NCBI GenBank assembly: GCA_003645185.1
Contig: QNEL01000019.1
Coordinates: 1 to 34,111, forward strand
Reading direction: 5' to 3'
DNA: 34,111 nucleotides
Source: Candidatus Parabeggiatoa sp. nov. 3
GTDB lineage: Bacteria > Pseudomonadota > Gammaproteobacteria > Beggiatoales > Beggiatoaceae
Shown: positions 1-6,612 of the stretch, piece by piece
Numbering within the stretch: the stretch's first letter is position 1
Layout: each line of letters opens with the position of its first letter
Translations under genes and position numbers: made by a program
Notes under the pieces: generated by a model
Database searches by the model: none
The model's input: the letters and a program-made list of their open reading frames with translations, nothing else
Told to the model about the DNA's origin: nothing

Positions 1-20
1 AACAGATATTTTAGCGCAAA

Positions 21-82
21 GGGCAACCACAAGGGATTGCCCCTACATGGCATTGCGTAGGGGCAATCCCTTGTGGTTGCCC
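21..82. repeat. Perfect 26-bp palindromic repeat (GGGGCAATCCC type)
   Basis: Two perfectly complementary 26-nt arms (21-46 and 57-82) flank a 10-nt loop. Each arm is itself partly self-complementary (gggcaa ... ttgccc), so cruciform or cloverleaf folding is possible. A relative with a different arm sequence but equally perfect pairing lies at 31201-31261, and an imperfect one at 2413-2482. The element sits just before the broken 5' end of the DUF4276-like gene. Confidence 0.9.
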
Positions 83-85
83 CAT

Positions 86-121
86 TTCAAAATACACGAA
101 AATTTATGCTTCAGTACTTAA
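86..121 (+). repeat. About 36-nt dispersed repeat ending GCTTCAGTACTTAA, copy 1
   Basis: This stretch closely matches 13649-13684, with only a few mismatches over about 36 nt. Its last 15-20 nt also match 18441-18460. It contains an ATG (106) in frame with the downstream ORF, so apparent starts of that ORF at or before 106 fall in repeat DNA. Confidence 0.7.
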
Positions 122-663
122 TACCCGCATTTTCGCAACTTGATATTGTACCCAAAATCATTATGACCAAAGGGGGTAAAAAAGGGGGTAGTGTTCACTA
201 TGAAGATTTTCTAAAACAAGTTAAGAATATTCTTCGTAATACTCAATTAACGCTTTTGCTGACAATGTTTGATTTAGCTGGCATCCCCCTGAGCAGGTGG
301 AATGGTACAAAAAGCAAATGTCCAGGGCAGCTTAATGAAAAATTGAGGAGGGATATTAGGGATACCAGATTTTATCCAGTGTGGATGATTTATGAATTTG
401 AACTATTGGCATTTATTGCACCCAAAATAACTGGTGAAGTTATTGGCAAGCAATACATTGTTTCGTTAGAAAAAGTGTTGAAAAATAACCAACATAATCC
501 CGAAGCAATTAATCATAATCATTACCCATCTCAACATCTTTTGCAGATTTGCGGAAAACACGGTTATCAAAAAACAATAGATGGTATTCAAATTGCAAAA
601 AGGTTGACTAGAGAACAACTGAAAACCACCAAAAGCTTTGCGAGGCTACTTGATAAATTATGA
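106..663 (+). pseudogene. DUF4276-like (TOPRIM-related) protein, 5'-truncated
   Basis: The reading frame encodes a protein resembling the DUF4276 family, whose members are TOPRIM-like and often sit beside AAA ATPases in defence-type loci. Visible family features are a GG..YE segment followed by a TMFDLAG strand, the RFYPVWMIYEFELLAF block (the family usually has a HEFEALLF-like motif here) and the C-terminal PSQHLL ... YQKTIDGIQIA block. The N-terminal strand with the conserved VEGxTE motif, expected just upstream, is missing. Instead the frame runs back into a palindrome and a dispersed repeat. The tracked start (GTG, 73) lies inside the palindrome. ATG 106 lies in the repeat, and ATG 163 would begin at the GG segment. 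No ATPase partner is visible upstream in the window. I infer a remnant that lost its 5' end by repeat insertion or deletion. The family call is from recognised motifs, not a search. Confidence 0.6.
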
Positions 664-750
664 AATTCATCAGAACGCCTATAAATAAGTCAACAAGGCT
701 CTCGGCATAAAGGGCATTAGATTATTCTAATACTCAACAAGTCGTGGTAG

Positions 751-772
751 GGGCAAACCTGCGTGTTTGCCC
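751..772. repeat. Short palindrome (gggcaaac/gtttgccc)
   Basis: Arms 751-758 and 765-772 pair perfectly around a 6-nt loop and are preceded by GTAG, as in the larger GGGGCA palindromes. The T-rich run just after it (ttttcattttt) means it could act as a rho-independent terminator for the DUF4276-like gene. Repeat origin seems at least as likely. Confidence 0.5.
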
Positions 773-1024
773 TTTTCATTTTTGCGTTAAATTTTCATAA
801 CACTTTTAATAAATAGTTTATATTGGTATTCCAAGTTTTATGAAGACAAATCATGTGATAGAACGCTGACGCTCATGTGGGTAAATAGGTGAAATGTAGT
901 CATAACTTATTGATAATAAACGGACAAATCAAAATTTAACCCGTTTCCCCATATGAGCGAACGCTGATTGCACTGATTGAATTGATAATCTACGATATCA
1001 GTGTAAATCATGATAGATCAGCAT

Positions 1025-1063
1025 TTCACGCAAAAGTATTTGCTTAAAAAACTTTTGCGTGAA
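1025..1063. repeat. Hairpin, 13-bp arms, TTTTGCGTGAACCGAAGG repeat family
   Basis: Arms ttcacgcaaaagt (1025-1037) and acttttgcgtgaa (1051-1063) are perfectly complementary. The right arm and following bases (gaaccgaagg ... acgctaaat) resemble 32980-33013, so this belongs to a dispersed repeat family. It lies about 60 bp upstream of the radical SAM gene. Confidence 0.65.
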
Positions 1064-1125
1064 CCGAAGGTGGGCTACGCTAAATATCAGCCTTCTATTG
1101 ATTTTTGAATTAGAGAAATATTGAT

Positions 1126-1872
1126 ATGAGCGATAAATACCGCATTGATACCCATAAACTGATCTACCATCCTCAACAGGTGGCTGATTTCCTTGCTGTG
1201 AAGGGTGAATGGGAAAAAGCAAAATCAATCTATCCCATCTATGTAGAAGTCGCGCCTGTAGGCGCTTGTAACCATCGCTGTACCTTTTGTGCGGTAGACT
1301 ATATTGGTTATAAACCGGTGCAACTGAAACTGGATTTATTACAGCAACGCTTGCCCGAAATGGCGCGCTTGGGGGTTAAAAGTATTATGTATGCAGGATA
1401 AGGTGAGCCTTTGCTGCATAAAAAAATCAATGAAATTGTTGCCATAACCAAAAAAGCCGGAATTGATGTTGCTTTCACCACCAATGGTACAGTGATAACT
1501 GATCGTTTTATTGAAGACAGTATGCCATTGACTTCTTGGATAAAGGTTTCTATCAATGCCGGTACACAAGCCACATCTCATCAGATTCATCGCGGCAAAG
1601 CAGATGATTTTTTTAAGGTTATCAATAATCGGAAACGTTTGATCACCTATAAGCGTCAACATAATCATGACTGCACTGTCGGGGCACAATCTTTGTTATT
1701 ACCCGAAAATGCGGATGAAATGACGGAACTGGCACGTATTTGCCGTGATGAAATCGGTTTGGATTATTTGGTGATCAAGCCCTATTCGCAGCATAATTTC
1801 AGTCTTACCCATGAATATGAGAACATTAATTATAGTCCATTTTTAAATCTAGCCGAAAAATATCTTTCATAA
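1126..1872 (+). pseudogene. Radical SAM protein, in-frame TAA and missing C-terminus
   Basis: Two tracked ORFs (1126-1401 and 1411-1872) are in the same frame and read as one radical SAM protein. The 4Fe-4S cluster motif CNHRCTFC (CxxxCxxC, about residues 48-55) follows a [12 protein letters not shown] strand. The next conserved block reads YAG-stop-GEPLLH, where the family has G(E/G)GEPLLH. The stop TAA is one base from GAA (Glu), so a single G-to-T change explains the break. About 150 further residues follow in frame, up to NLAEKYLS. Members of this kind usually continue for about 100 more residues, so the 3' end also looks lost. It starts at ATG 1126 after a weak purine-rich stretch. Related enzymes often sit in surface-glycan clusters. 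The substrate is not deducible. Confidence 0.8.
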
Positions 1873-2124
1873 TGTAAAGCCTCGCGTTCTTCTTCTAAAA
1901 AATCAATGGCGATCATCTTGTTCTCCAAATAGGTGATTATTAAATTAGACAGTATTATATCATTAATTTCATCCACTAAAAAACATCAAAAAAAAGTTGA
2001 GTTTATTACCGTGTTAAGTATAGTATTAGGATATGCTATCATTCTTTTAGTGATTGACAGAATGTTTTATATGATTGTGGTTGGCGTTTTCAGACTGCTA
2101 GTGCTTTGGATACATAGCCATAGA

Positions 2125-2152
2125 ATTGAGTTTTGCGATTATGGGAATACAG
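2125..2152 (+). repeat. Partial copy of a decayed membrane-gene fragment
   Basis: The segment agttttgcgattatggga-atacag matches the remnant at 3695-3871 and, less well, 4533-4620. It stops exactly where the GTAGGGTGGGTAG repeat begins (2152), suggesting the repeat interrupted this copy. The tracked ORF 1933-2157 spans it but has no recognisable protein signature. Confidence 0.55.
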
Positions 2153-2230
2153 CGTAGGGTGGGTAGCTAAACCCATTGCAACCATTCAATTAATGAAAAA
2201 TGATTCTTGTCAACATTGAGATTAGGAACG

Positions 2231-2378
2231 GGGTGTGATTAAAAGTGCATGGTTTTTTCATAATTTTTAGGTCACTTGTCAGCTCAATTTTTGATTGACT
2301 CGAAGTAATGCTTTCATGATAGCGTAAGTCCAACATCAATTGAGTCTTATAGCTATCCATGCACTTTTAATCACACCC
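2231..2378. mobile_element. 148-bp MITE with 22-bp terminal inverted repeats and 10-bp target duplication
   Basis: The ends gggtgtgattaaaagtgcat (from 2231) and its exact complement (to 2378) form 22-bp perfect terminal inverted repeats. Both sides are flanked by the identical 10-mer attaggaacg (2221-2230 and 2379-2388), a target site duplication. The interior has no ORF, so it is non-autonomous and must have been mobilised by a transposase encoded elsewhere. The 10-bp duplication with GGG-type ends fits a DDE-type IS. I cannot name the family. The target is the left end of the AGGAACGTGCATAAA hairpin element. Confidence 0.9.
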
Positions 2379-2381
2379 ATT

Positions 2382-2506
2382 AGGAACGTGCATAAATTAA
2401 ATTCGACAACAATAGGGCCACCATAAAGGATTGCCCCTAGAACAATTGAGGATTCGTAGGGGCAATCCCTTGTGGTTGCCCTCTAATTTATTTTATGCAC
2501 GTTCCT
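2382..2506. repeat. AGGAACGTGCATAAA inverted-repeat element, copy 1
   Basis: Arms aggaacgtgcataaa (2382-2396) and tttatgcacgttcct (2492-2506) pair perfectly. A compact second copy lies at 28116-28159. This copy is expanded by a GGGGCAATCCC palindrome between its arms, and its left edge was the target of the 148-bp MITE. Confidence 0.8.
2413..2482. repeat. Imperfect GGGGCAATCCC palindrome nested in another repeat
   Basis: The left half (2413-2440, agggccaccataaaggattg...) and right half (2455-2482, ...aatcccttgtggttgccct) are an imperfect version of the perfect palindrome at 21-82. The left arm carries several substitutions, suggesting an older copy. Confidence 0.75.
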
Positions 2507-2587
2507 TAGGTGGGTTTTCTACTCACCCAACGCTCGCTTGATTTTCTAAAACTCAGTTTTTTAAGACTCATGAAGGAGAACAACTAA

Positions 2588-3316
2588 ATGACTAGAGATC
2601 GAGAGTTAGAATTATTAGAACGTATCGCTTCTTTAGAACGAATTATCAAGGATAAGGTATCAGTCGCACCTAAAATTCCTACGTATAATTTTGGCAAGAT
2701 AACCATTAAAGAATTAAGAACATTATTCGATCTTGAAAGAATATATGATCATCAGGTATTTAATCATTGGTTAAATTGCGATTTGGTGTTGACTGAGCAA
2801 GAAATCCAATTTTTAACCACATTATTAGAACGAGAAATTGATCTAATCAAAGTTTACAATGAAGAAGATTTTAAAATCCATTTTATTGCACCAATTTTAA
2901 ACAAAATTGATTATAAATCTTTTAAACATAAAATTCGAGATTTTTATGAAGAAACTTTAGTTTATGAAACCCAGCAATTCATCCTAAGTGGTATCACAGA
3001 TTTTGTCGTGGCAACCGGTTTGGAATATCCAGAAAAACCTTACTTTTTTATTCAAGAATTTAAAAACGGACTACAATATTCTAATCCAGAACCCCAACTA
3101 TTGGCAGAATTGATTGCAGCAGTCGAATTAAATGATGTTCAAACCATAAAAGGAGCTTATATTATCGGTGGCAATTGGAGTTTTATGATTTTAACCAAAT
3201 TAGATCAACATAAGTATCAATATTCCATCAGCAAAAATTATGACAGTACCGATTTGGATAAATTAATTGGCATTTATAAAAATTTGCAGTTTGTTAAACA
3301 AGAAATTCTTCGTTAA
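2588..3316 (+). CDS. Hypothetical protein with PD-(D/E)xK-like core
   Basis: A 242-residue soluble protein of unknown function. Residues 1-25 form a charged, probably coiled helix. Residues 70-125 are rich in charged helices. The conserved-looking core is SGITDFVV (Asp138), YFFIQEFKNG (Glu157, Lys159) and PEPQLLAEL (from about 166), followed by a GAYIIGGNWSFMIL hairpin. An Asp strand followed by ExK about 20 residues later is the layout of PD-(D/E)xK nuclease folds, so a nuclease-related fold is an inference. Many such short proteins have lost activity. A good Shine-Dalgarno (gaaggag) precedes ATG 2588 and supports the start. The gene stands alone between repeat-rich regions. The 3' neighbour region holds hairpins only. 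Confidence 0.75.
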   Translation: MTRDRELELLERIASLERIIKDKVSVAPKIPTYNFGKITIKELRTLFDLERIYDHQVFNHWLNCDLVLTEQEIQFLTTLLEREIDLIKVYNEEDFKIHFIAPILNKIDYKSFKHKIRDFYEETLVYETQQFILSGITDFVVATGLEYPEKPYFFIQEFKNGLQYSNPEPQLLAELIAAVELNDVQTIKGAYIIGGNWSFMILTKLDQHKYQYSISKNYDSTDLDKLIGIYKNLQFVKQEILR

Positions 3317-3470
3317 TAAGTGCTAAAAGACCAAATCATAAGATACTGAAAACTCAGAAAAAATGGAATATAATTTTTAATTGTTGCTATTCAATCGGTT
3401 GCAATAGTTTTTCAAATTCAATTAACTTATGAAACTTGCTGTTTAAATGCCATGAACTAAAGTTCAGGGT

Positions 3471-3568
3471 TAAAAGCTAAAGTACCCTAAAGGGCACTAA
3501 ATATATTCTGGTAGAATTAGTCTGCTTTAGCAGACTTGAGCTTTTAGCTTAGGGATTTACCCCTAAGC
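3471..3568. repeat. Cluster of small hairpins after the 2588 gene
   Basis: Three nested or adjacent stems are visible: taaaagct/agctttta (3471-3478 with 3539-3546), agtctgct/agcagact (3519-3526 with 3529-3536) and gcttaggg/cccctaagc (3547-3568). It looks like a structured intergenic repeat. No gene is seen between 3317 and 3694. Confidence 0.5.
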
Positions 3569-3694
3569 AATAAATCGTAGATGATAAACTGACAATCATA
3601 AATCTATTTAGAAATTGGAAAATAAAAGTAAATAATTGGACTCATCGTAAAATTCATAAGGTACAATAATAGGCGAGTAACATTTATCAAGTAA

Positions 3695-3871
3695 GTAGCT
3701 TGTGTATTGGCTTTAGGATTGTATGGGATTGATCAAACTCTCGCTGTTGCTTATTCAATCGTACTACAATTATTAAGTTTTGCGATTATGGGAATACAGG
3801 GTATACTGGCAACGGCTTTGTGTGGTTTTAATTTATCGCGAGAACGGCAACAGGATTTATCTCAAATTTAA
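3695..3871 (+). pseudogene. C-terminal remnant of a membrane protein, copy B
   Basis: A 58-codon open frame begins directly after a stop codon (TAA 3692-3694) with no start. It reads as two hydrophobic helices followed by a short charged tail (LSRERQQDLSQI) and a natural-looking stop. The pattern resembles the C-terminus of integral membrane proteins of the lysylphosphatidylglycerol-synthase/UPF0104 flippase-like group. That identification is tentative. The nucleotide segment recurs in degraded form at 4533-4620 and partly at 2125-2152. The stop lies 14 bp before the protease gene start. Confidence 0.5.
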
Positions 3872-3885
3872 AGTGGAATCAATTT

Positions 3886-4497
3886 ATGACAAAACAATAC
3901 AAAACGCCCAACGACTGGTATCGTTCCTGTAAAAGTGAGTTAAGAAAATACAAATCTGAGTGGATTGCTTTTACAAATGAAGGTGTTATCGCGCATGATA
4001 AAAACATTGTAAACGTGGCTAATGCCACCAATAATATGCCGTCATCTCAATATATCATGGATTACATTTTTGACAGCGATTTTGTCGAACCGGTGAGGTT
4101 TTTACCGATCAGATTTAAAAACGTCAAGCATCACGAATGGCAACCTAAGTATCCTGTTGTACTCAAAGTGAAAACGTCAAAATCACTTAAAATGTTAGTC
4201 GATTCTGGTGCTGATTTCAGCCTTATACCTAAAGATTTGGGACTTCTTCTAGGTTATGAACTGGCTCATGCAGAGTCTCTTAGTGAAGCTGAAGGCATTG
4301 GTGGTAGCGTTAAATATGTGCTACGGGATATAGAAATACAACTTGATTCTTATAGCTTTACGGCTCCGGTTGCCTGGATGCAAACCGAAGTCTATCAAGA
4401 TGTTCTTTTAGGCAGGGAAGTGGTATTTGATTTATTCGATGTTGAATTTAAACAAGCAGACGAAAAAATTGTTTTAAAAAAAAGACTTGATAATTAA
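3886..4497 (+). CDS. Retropepsin-like aspartic protease with DUF5678-like N-terminus
   Basis: A 203-residue soluble protein in two parts. Residues 20-75 (KYKSEWIAFTNEGVIAHDKN and following) resemble DUF5678, a small domain of unknown function. Residues 88-190 form a single-domain retropepsin-like aspartic protease: a VVLKVKT strand, the catalytic motif DSGA (Asp106-Ala109), a flap region around GIGGSV (138-142) and the hallmark LLGREVVF segment (174-181) followed by FDVEF. Retropepsins act as dimers, so two copies would make one active site. No signal peptide or transmembrane helix is visible, so it probably acts in the cytoplasm. Start ATG 3886 has only a weak ribosome site (gtgga). The substrate is unknown. 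Proteins of this layout are recognised in some cyanobacteria and sulfur bacteria. That is from memory and was not searched. Confidence 0.75.
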   Translation: MTKQYKTPNDWYRSCKSELRKYKSEWIAFTNEGVIAHDKNIVNVANATNNMPSSQYIMDYIFDSDFVEPVRFLPIRFKNVKHHEWQPKYPVVLKVKTSKSLKMLVDSGADFSLIPKDLGLLLGYELAHAESLSEAEGIGGSVKYVLRDIEIQLDSYSFTAPVAWMQTEVYQDVLLGREVVFDLFDVEFKQADEKIVLKKRLDN

Positions 4498-4532
4498 TTA
4501 GTATATTGCTTGCTCTTGAGTTTATTGAAAAC

Positions 4533-4620
4533 CAATTATTAAGTTTTACGATTATGGTAGACAAGGTATATTGGTAACGGCGCTGTGTGGTTTTAATTTT
4601 CAAAGGAACGGCAACAGGGT
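4533..4620 (+). pseudogene. Membrane-gene fragment, copy C (degenerate)
   Basis: The sequence aattattaagttttacgatt and the following ggtatattggtaacgg ... tgtggttttaatttt ... aacggcaacaggg align with the last 90 bases of the 3695-3871 remnant, with substitutions and small indels that break the frame. It is 3' of the protease gene, so the protease gene is bracketed by two copies of the same fragment. Confidence 0.55.
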
Positions 4621-4685
4621 ACTGGGGTCGTTGGGTGGGAAAGCTTCAAAAGCTGAGAAATTGCTAATTGTTAACGAAAAACACT

Positions 4686-4931
4686 ACGCAAAACTTGAGG
4701 CAAACAAAAACTTTTGCGTAGCTCATTAATTGTTTTTTAGGGATGTCATAAAAATAGAACCATTTTGAAATGAGACCTAACGACAGCACCCCAAATTGAT
4801 TCAAATCACAAAATCACGCCAATTTATTGAAGGTGATTCAAATCACAAAATCACGCCAATTTATTGAAGGATTTATCATTAATAATTAACAATTTCACTT
4901 AACAAGTTTTTGTTTGCCTCAACTTTAGCGT
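4686..4931. repeat. 246-bp element with 28-bp imperfect inverted ends
   Basis: Left end 4686-4713 (acgcaaaacttgaggcaaac...) and right end 4904-4931 are inverted copies with three mismatches. The interior holds a perfect tandem 37-nt duplication and AT-rich DNA with no ORF. With 4943-5191 this accounts for most of the gene-free stretch 4498-5385. Confidence 0.7.
4797..4870 (+). repeat. Perfect tandem duplication of a 37-nt unit
   Basis: Units 4797-4833 and 4834-4870 are identical, beginning tgattcaaatcacaaaatca. They abut with no spacer, so this is a tandem duplication and not a CRISPR array. It lies between the arms of the 4686-4931 element. Confidence 0.95.
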
Positions 4932-4942
4932 GAAAAACAACT

Positions 4943-5191
4943 GATTATAACGGATTTTGGGGAGGGCCATTTTTAATGAGTTTTTAATTACTAATTGTTA
5001 ATTGATAATTGTCATTATCAATTCCGTTATTTAGAGTAACTGATTGTTTTTGAATGATAAATCAATAAGTCTCCGATCACTTAAAAACCATAAATAAAAT
5101 AACGTATTGATCCAAAATAACTCTTTAAAAAATACTCAAACTATATACTGTATGCTTTGAAATAAGTGCCTCCCCAAAATCCGTTATAATC
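4943..5191. mobile_element. 249-bp MITE-like element with 23-bp perfect terminal inverted repeats
   Basis: The ends gattataacggattttggg... (4943-4965) and its perfect complement (5169-5191) enclose 203 bp without an ORF. No clear target duplication is seen. A TA duplication inside the ttataa ends would fit an IS630/mariner-type insertion but cannot be told from the inverted repeat itself. It ends about 195 bp upstream of the ATP-grasp gene, so it may affect that promoter. Confidence 0.75.
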
Positions 5192-5385
5192 ATAATAAAT
5201 TCTATCAAAATTGATTCAACTCAATTACTTCGAGAAATACGCGATACCGAATAGTCTTTTTGGTGATTAGACTTGTCCCTTAATAATTATCTTTTGTATT
5301 TCATAGACTTATATCGTCTTCAAAATTTAAAGTCATTAAAAATCAATCTGTTATGATAAGACTGTAACGGCAAAACTATTTGTAA

Positions 5386-6573
5386 ATGAACCCTAAACAT
5401 AAAAAAATGCTGATTGTTGGTGGTGGATATGCGGATATTCCACTGATTTTATCTGCAAAAAAACTTGGCTATCATGTTATTACAACTGGAAATCGTCCCA
5501 ACGAATTAGGGCATCTTTATTCTGACGAATACCATCAAGCCGATTTTTCTGAGATCAAAGCAATGCTTACACTAAGTGAGCAATTAAAAATCAGTGCCAT
5601 TTGTGCTTGTTGTAACGATTTTTCTGCACTATCATCTGCCTATGTTGCTGAAAAATTGGGGCTACCAGGCCATGATTCATACGAAATTGCAAAAATTATT
5701 CATCATAAAGATTTGTATCGTCAATTTGCCCTAGAAAATGCTATATCATCACCTATAGCTATGGGGTTTGCAAATATAAAAGAAGCCTTAAACCGTATTG
5801 AATCATTATCTTTTCCTTTAATTATAAAACCGGTAGATTTGACGGGTGGTAAAGGTATTTCTATAATTAATTATATTGCCCAAGCTAAACCGGCGTTAGA
5901 AAAAGCATTCTCGGCTTCACCGGCAAAACGCATCGTTGTAGAAGAATTTATTAGCGGAAGTCGTCATGGTTTTTCAGCTTTTTTGCATAATGGGCATATT
6001 ATTTTTTTCTTTTCTGATAATGAACATTATTTTAAAAATCCTTATTTAGTTTCCGCAGCATCAACACCTAGTATTGTATCTTCAACTATAGAAAAAAAAC
6101 TTTGTTTAGAATCTGATAAAATTGCAAGTTTGTTATCTTTAAAAACGGGGATTTTTCATGTTCAGTATATTCTTAGAAAAGGAAAACCGGTCATTATTGA
6201 AATTTGTCGGCGTGCCCCCGGTGATCTCTATATTAAATTAGTTGAACATGCTACCGGTGTGTTATACCCTGATTGGATTGTTAAAGCCTCTGCCGGATTG
6301 GATTGTAATGGGTTATCTCATGTTGAGCCTAAAGGTTTTTTTACGCGCCATTGTGTGATGAGTGCTAAACATGGTAGGATAAAAAACATTATTTATGATT
6401 CTTTTATTAAAAAAAATATCATAGATCAATTTATGTGGTGGAAAAAGGGTGATTATGTTTCTGATGTGATGACTTCAAAATTTGGTATCGTTTTTCTGCA
6501 ATTTGACTCTATGGAAGAAATGCTAACAAAAACTGAGCGTATGCAAGAATTGATCTATGTTGAAGTTGAATAG
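5386..6573 (+). CDS. ATP-grasp ligase (carboxylase/PurT-like)
   Basis: A 395-residue ATP-grasp enzyme. Such enzymes join a carboxylate to an amine, thiol or other nucleophile through an acyl-phosphate. A pre-ATP-grasp Rossmann-like domain (KMLIVGGGYADIPLI, residues 7-21) is followed by the ATP-grasp fold: PLIIKPVD (144-151), the glycine-rich GGKG loop (154-157), VVEEF (184-188) and the Mg-binding PVIIEICRR strand (268-276). No Shine-Dalgarno is obvious before ATG 5386. ATG 5407 is an alternative but also lacks one. It is the first gene of a same-strand group with the SDR (39 bp downstream), radical SAM and SGNH genes, suggesting a small-molecule or glycan-modification pathway. The substrate cannot be told from sequence. 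Confidence 0.85.
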   Translation: MNPKHKKMLIVGGGYADIPLILSAKKLGYHVITTGNRPNELGHLYSDEYHQADFSEIKAMLTLSEQLKISAICACCNDFSALSSAYVAEKLGLPGHDSYEIAKIIHHKDLYRQFALENAISSPIAMGFANIKEALNRIESLSFPLIIKPVDLTGGKGISIINYIAQAKPALEKAFSASPAKRIVVEEFISGSRHGFSAFLHNGHIIFFFSDNEHYFKNPYLVSAASTPSIVSSTIEKKLCLESDKIASLLSLKTGIFHVQYILRKGKPVIIEICRRAPGDLYIKLVEHATGVLYPDWIVKASAGLDCNGLSHVEPKGFFTRHCVMSAKHGRIKNIIYDSFIKKNIIDQFMWWKKGDYVSDVMTSKFGIVFLQFDSMEEMLTKTERMQELIYVEVE

Positions 6574-6612
6574 CAACTACTTTTTCTAGGAATTTAACAA
6601 GTCAACAAAATA

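Larger units (their letters stand above)
664..1125. other. Gene-free stretch with two hairpins
   Basis: No convincing ORF on either strand. It holds the 751-772 and 1025-1063 hairpins described separately. The minus-strand ORF at 998-1228 overlaps the radical SAM gene start and a hairpin and is judged a shadow. Confidence 0.6.
2152..2533. repeat. Outer GCGTAGGGTGGGTAG inverted repeat enclosing nested elements
   Basis: The left arm at 2152-2175 is complementary, with a few mismatches and one gap, to 2511-2533. Between the arms lie the 148-bp MITE (2231-2378) and the AGGAACGTGCATAAA hairpin (2382-2506), which itself holds a GGGGCAATCCC palindrome. The whole gap 1873-2587 is therefore mostly nested repeat DNA with no supported gene. 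Confidence 0.65.

Noticed and set aside
1308-1689. Minus-strand ORFs across the radical SAM gene
   Set aside because: They are shadows of the plus-strand coding frame, which carries the recognisable motifs.
1933-2157. 74-aa ORF as a small membrane protein gene
   Set aside because: It has no recognisable signature or ribosome site, its end runs into a repeat, and part of it is a copy of a decayed gene fragment.
4797-4870. Possible CRISPR array from the 37-nt repeats
   Set aside because: The two units abut without a spacer and there are only two. No cas genes are near.
5340-5386. Sigma-70 promoter before the ATP-grasp gene (tatgat near 5352)
   Set aside because: A -10-like hexamer is present but no credible -35 at the right distance was found, so it was not listed as a feature.
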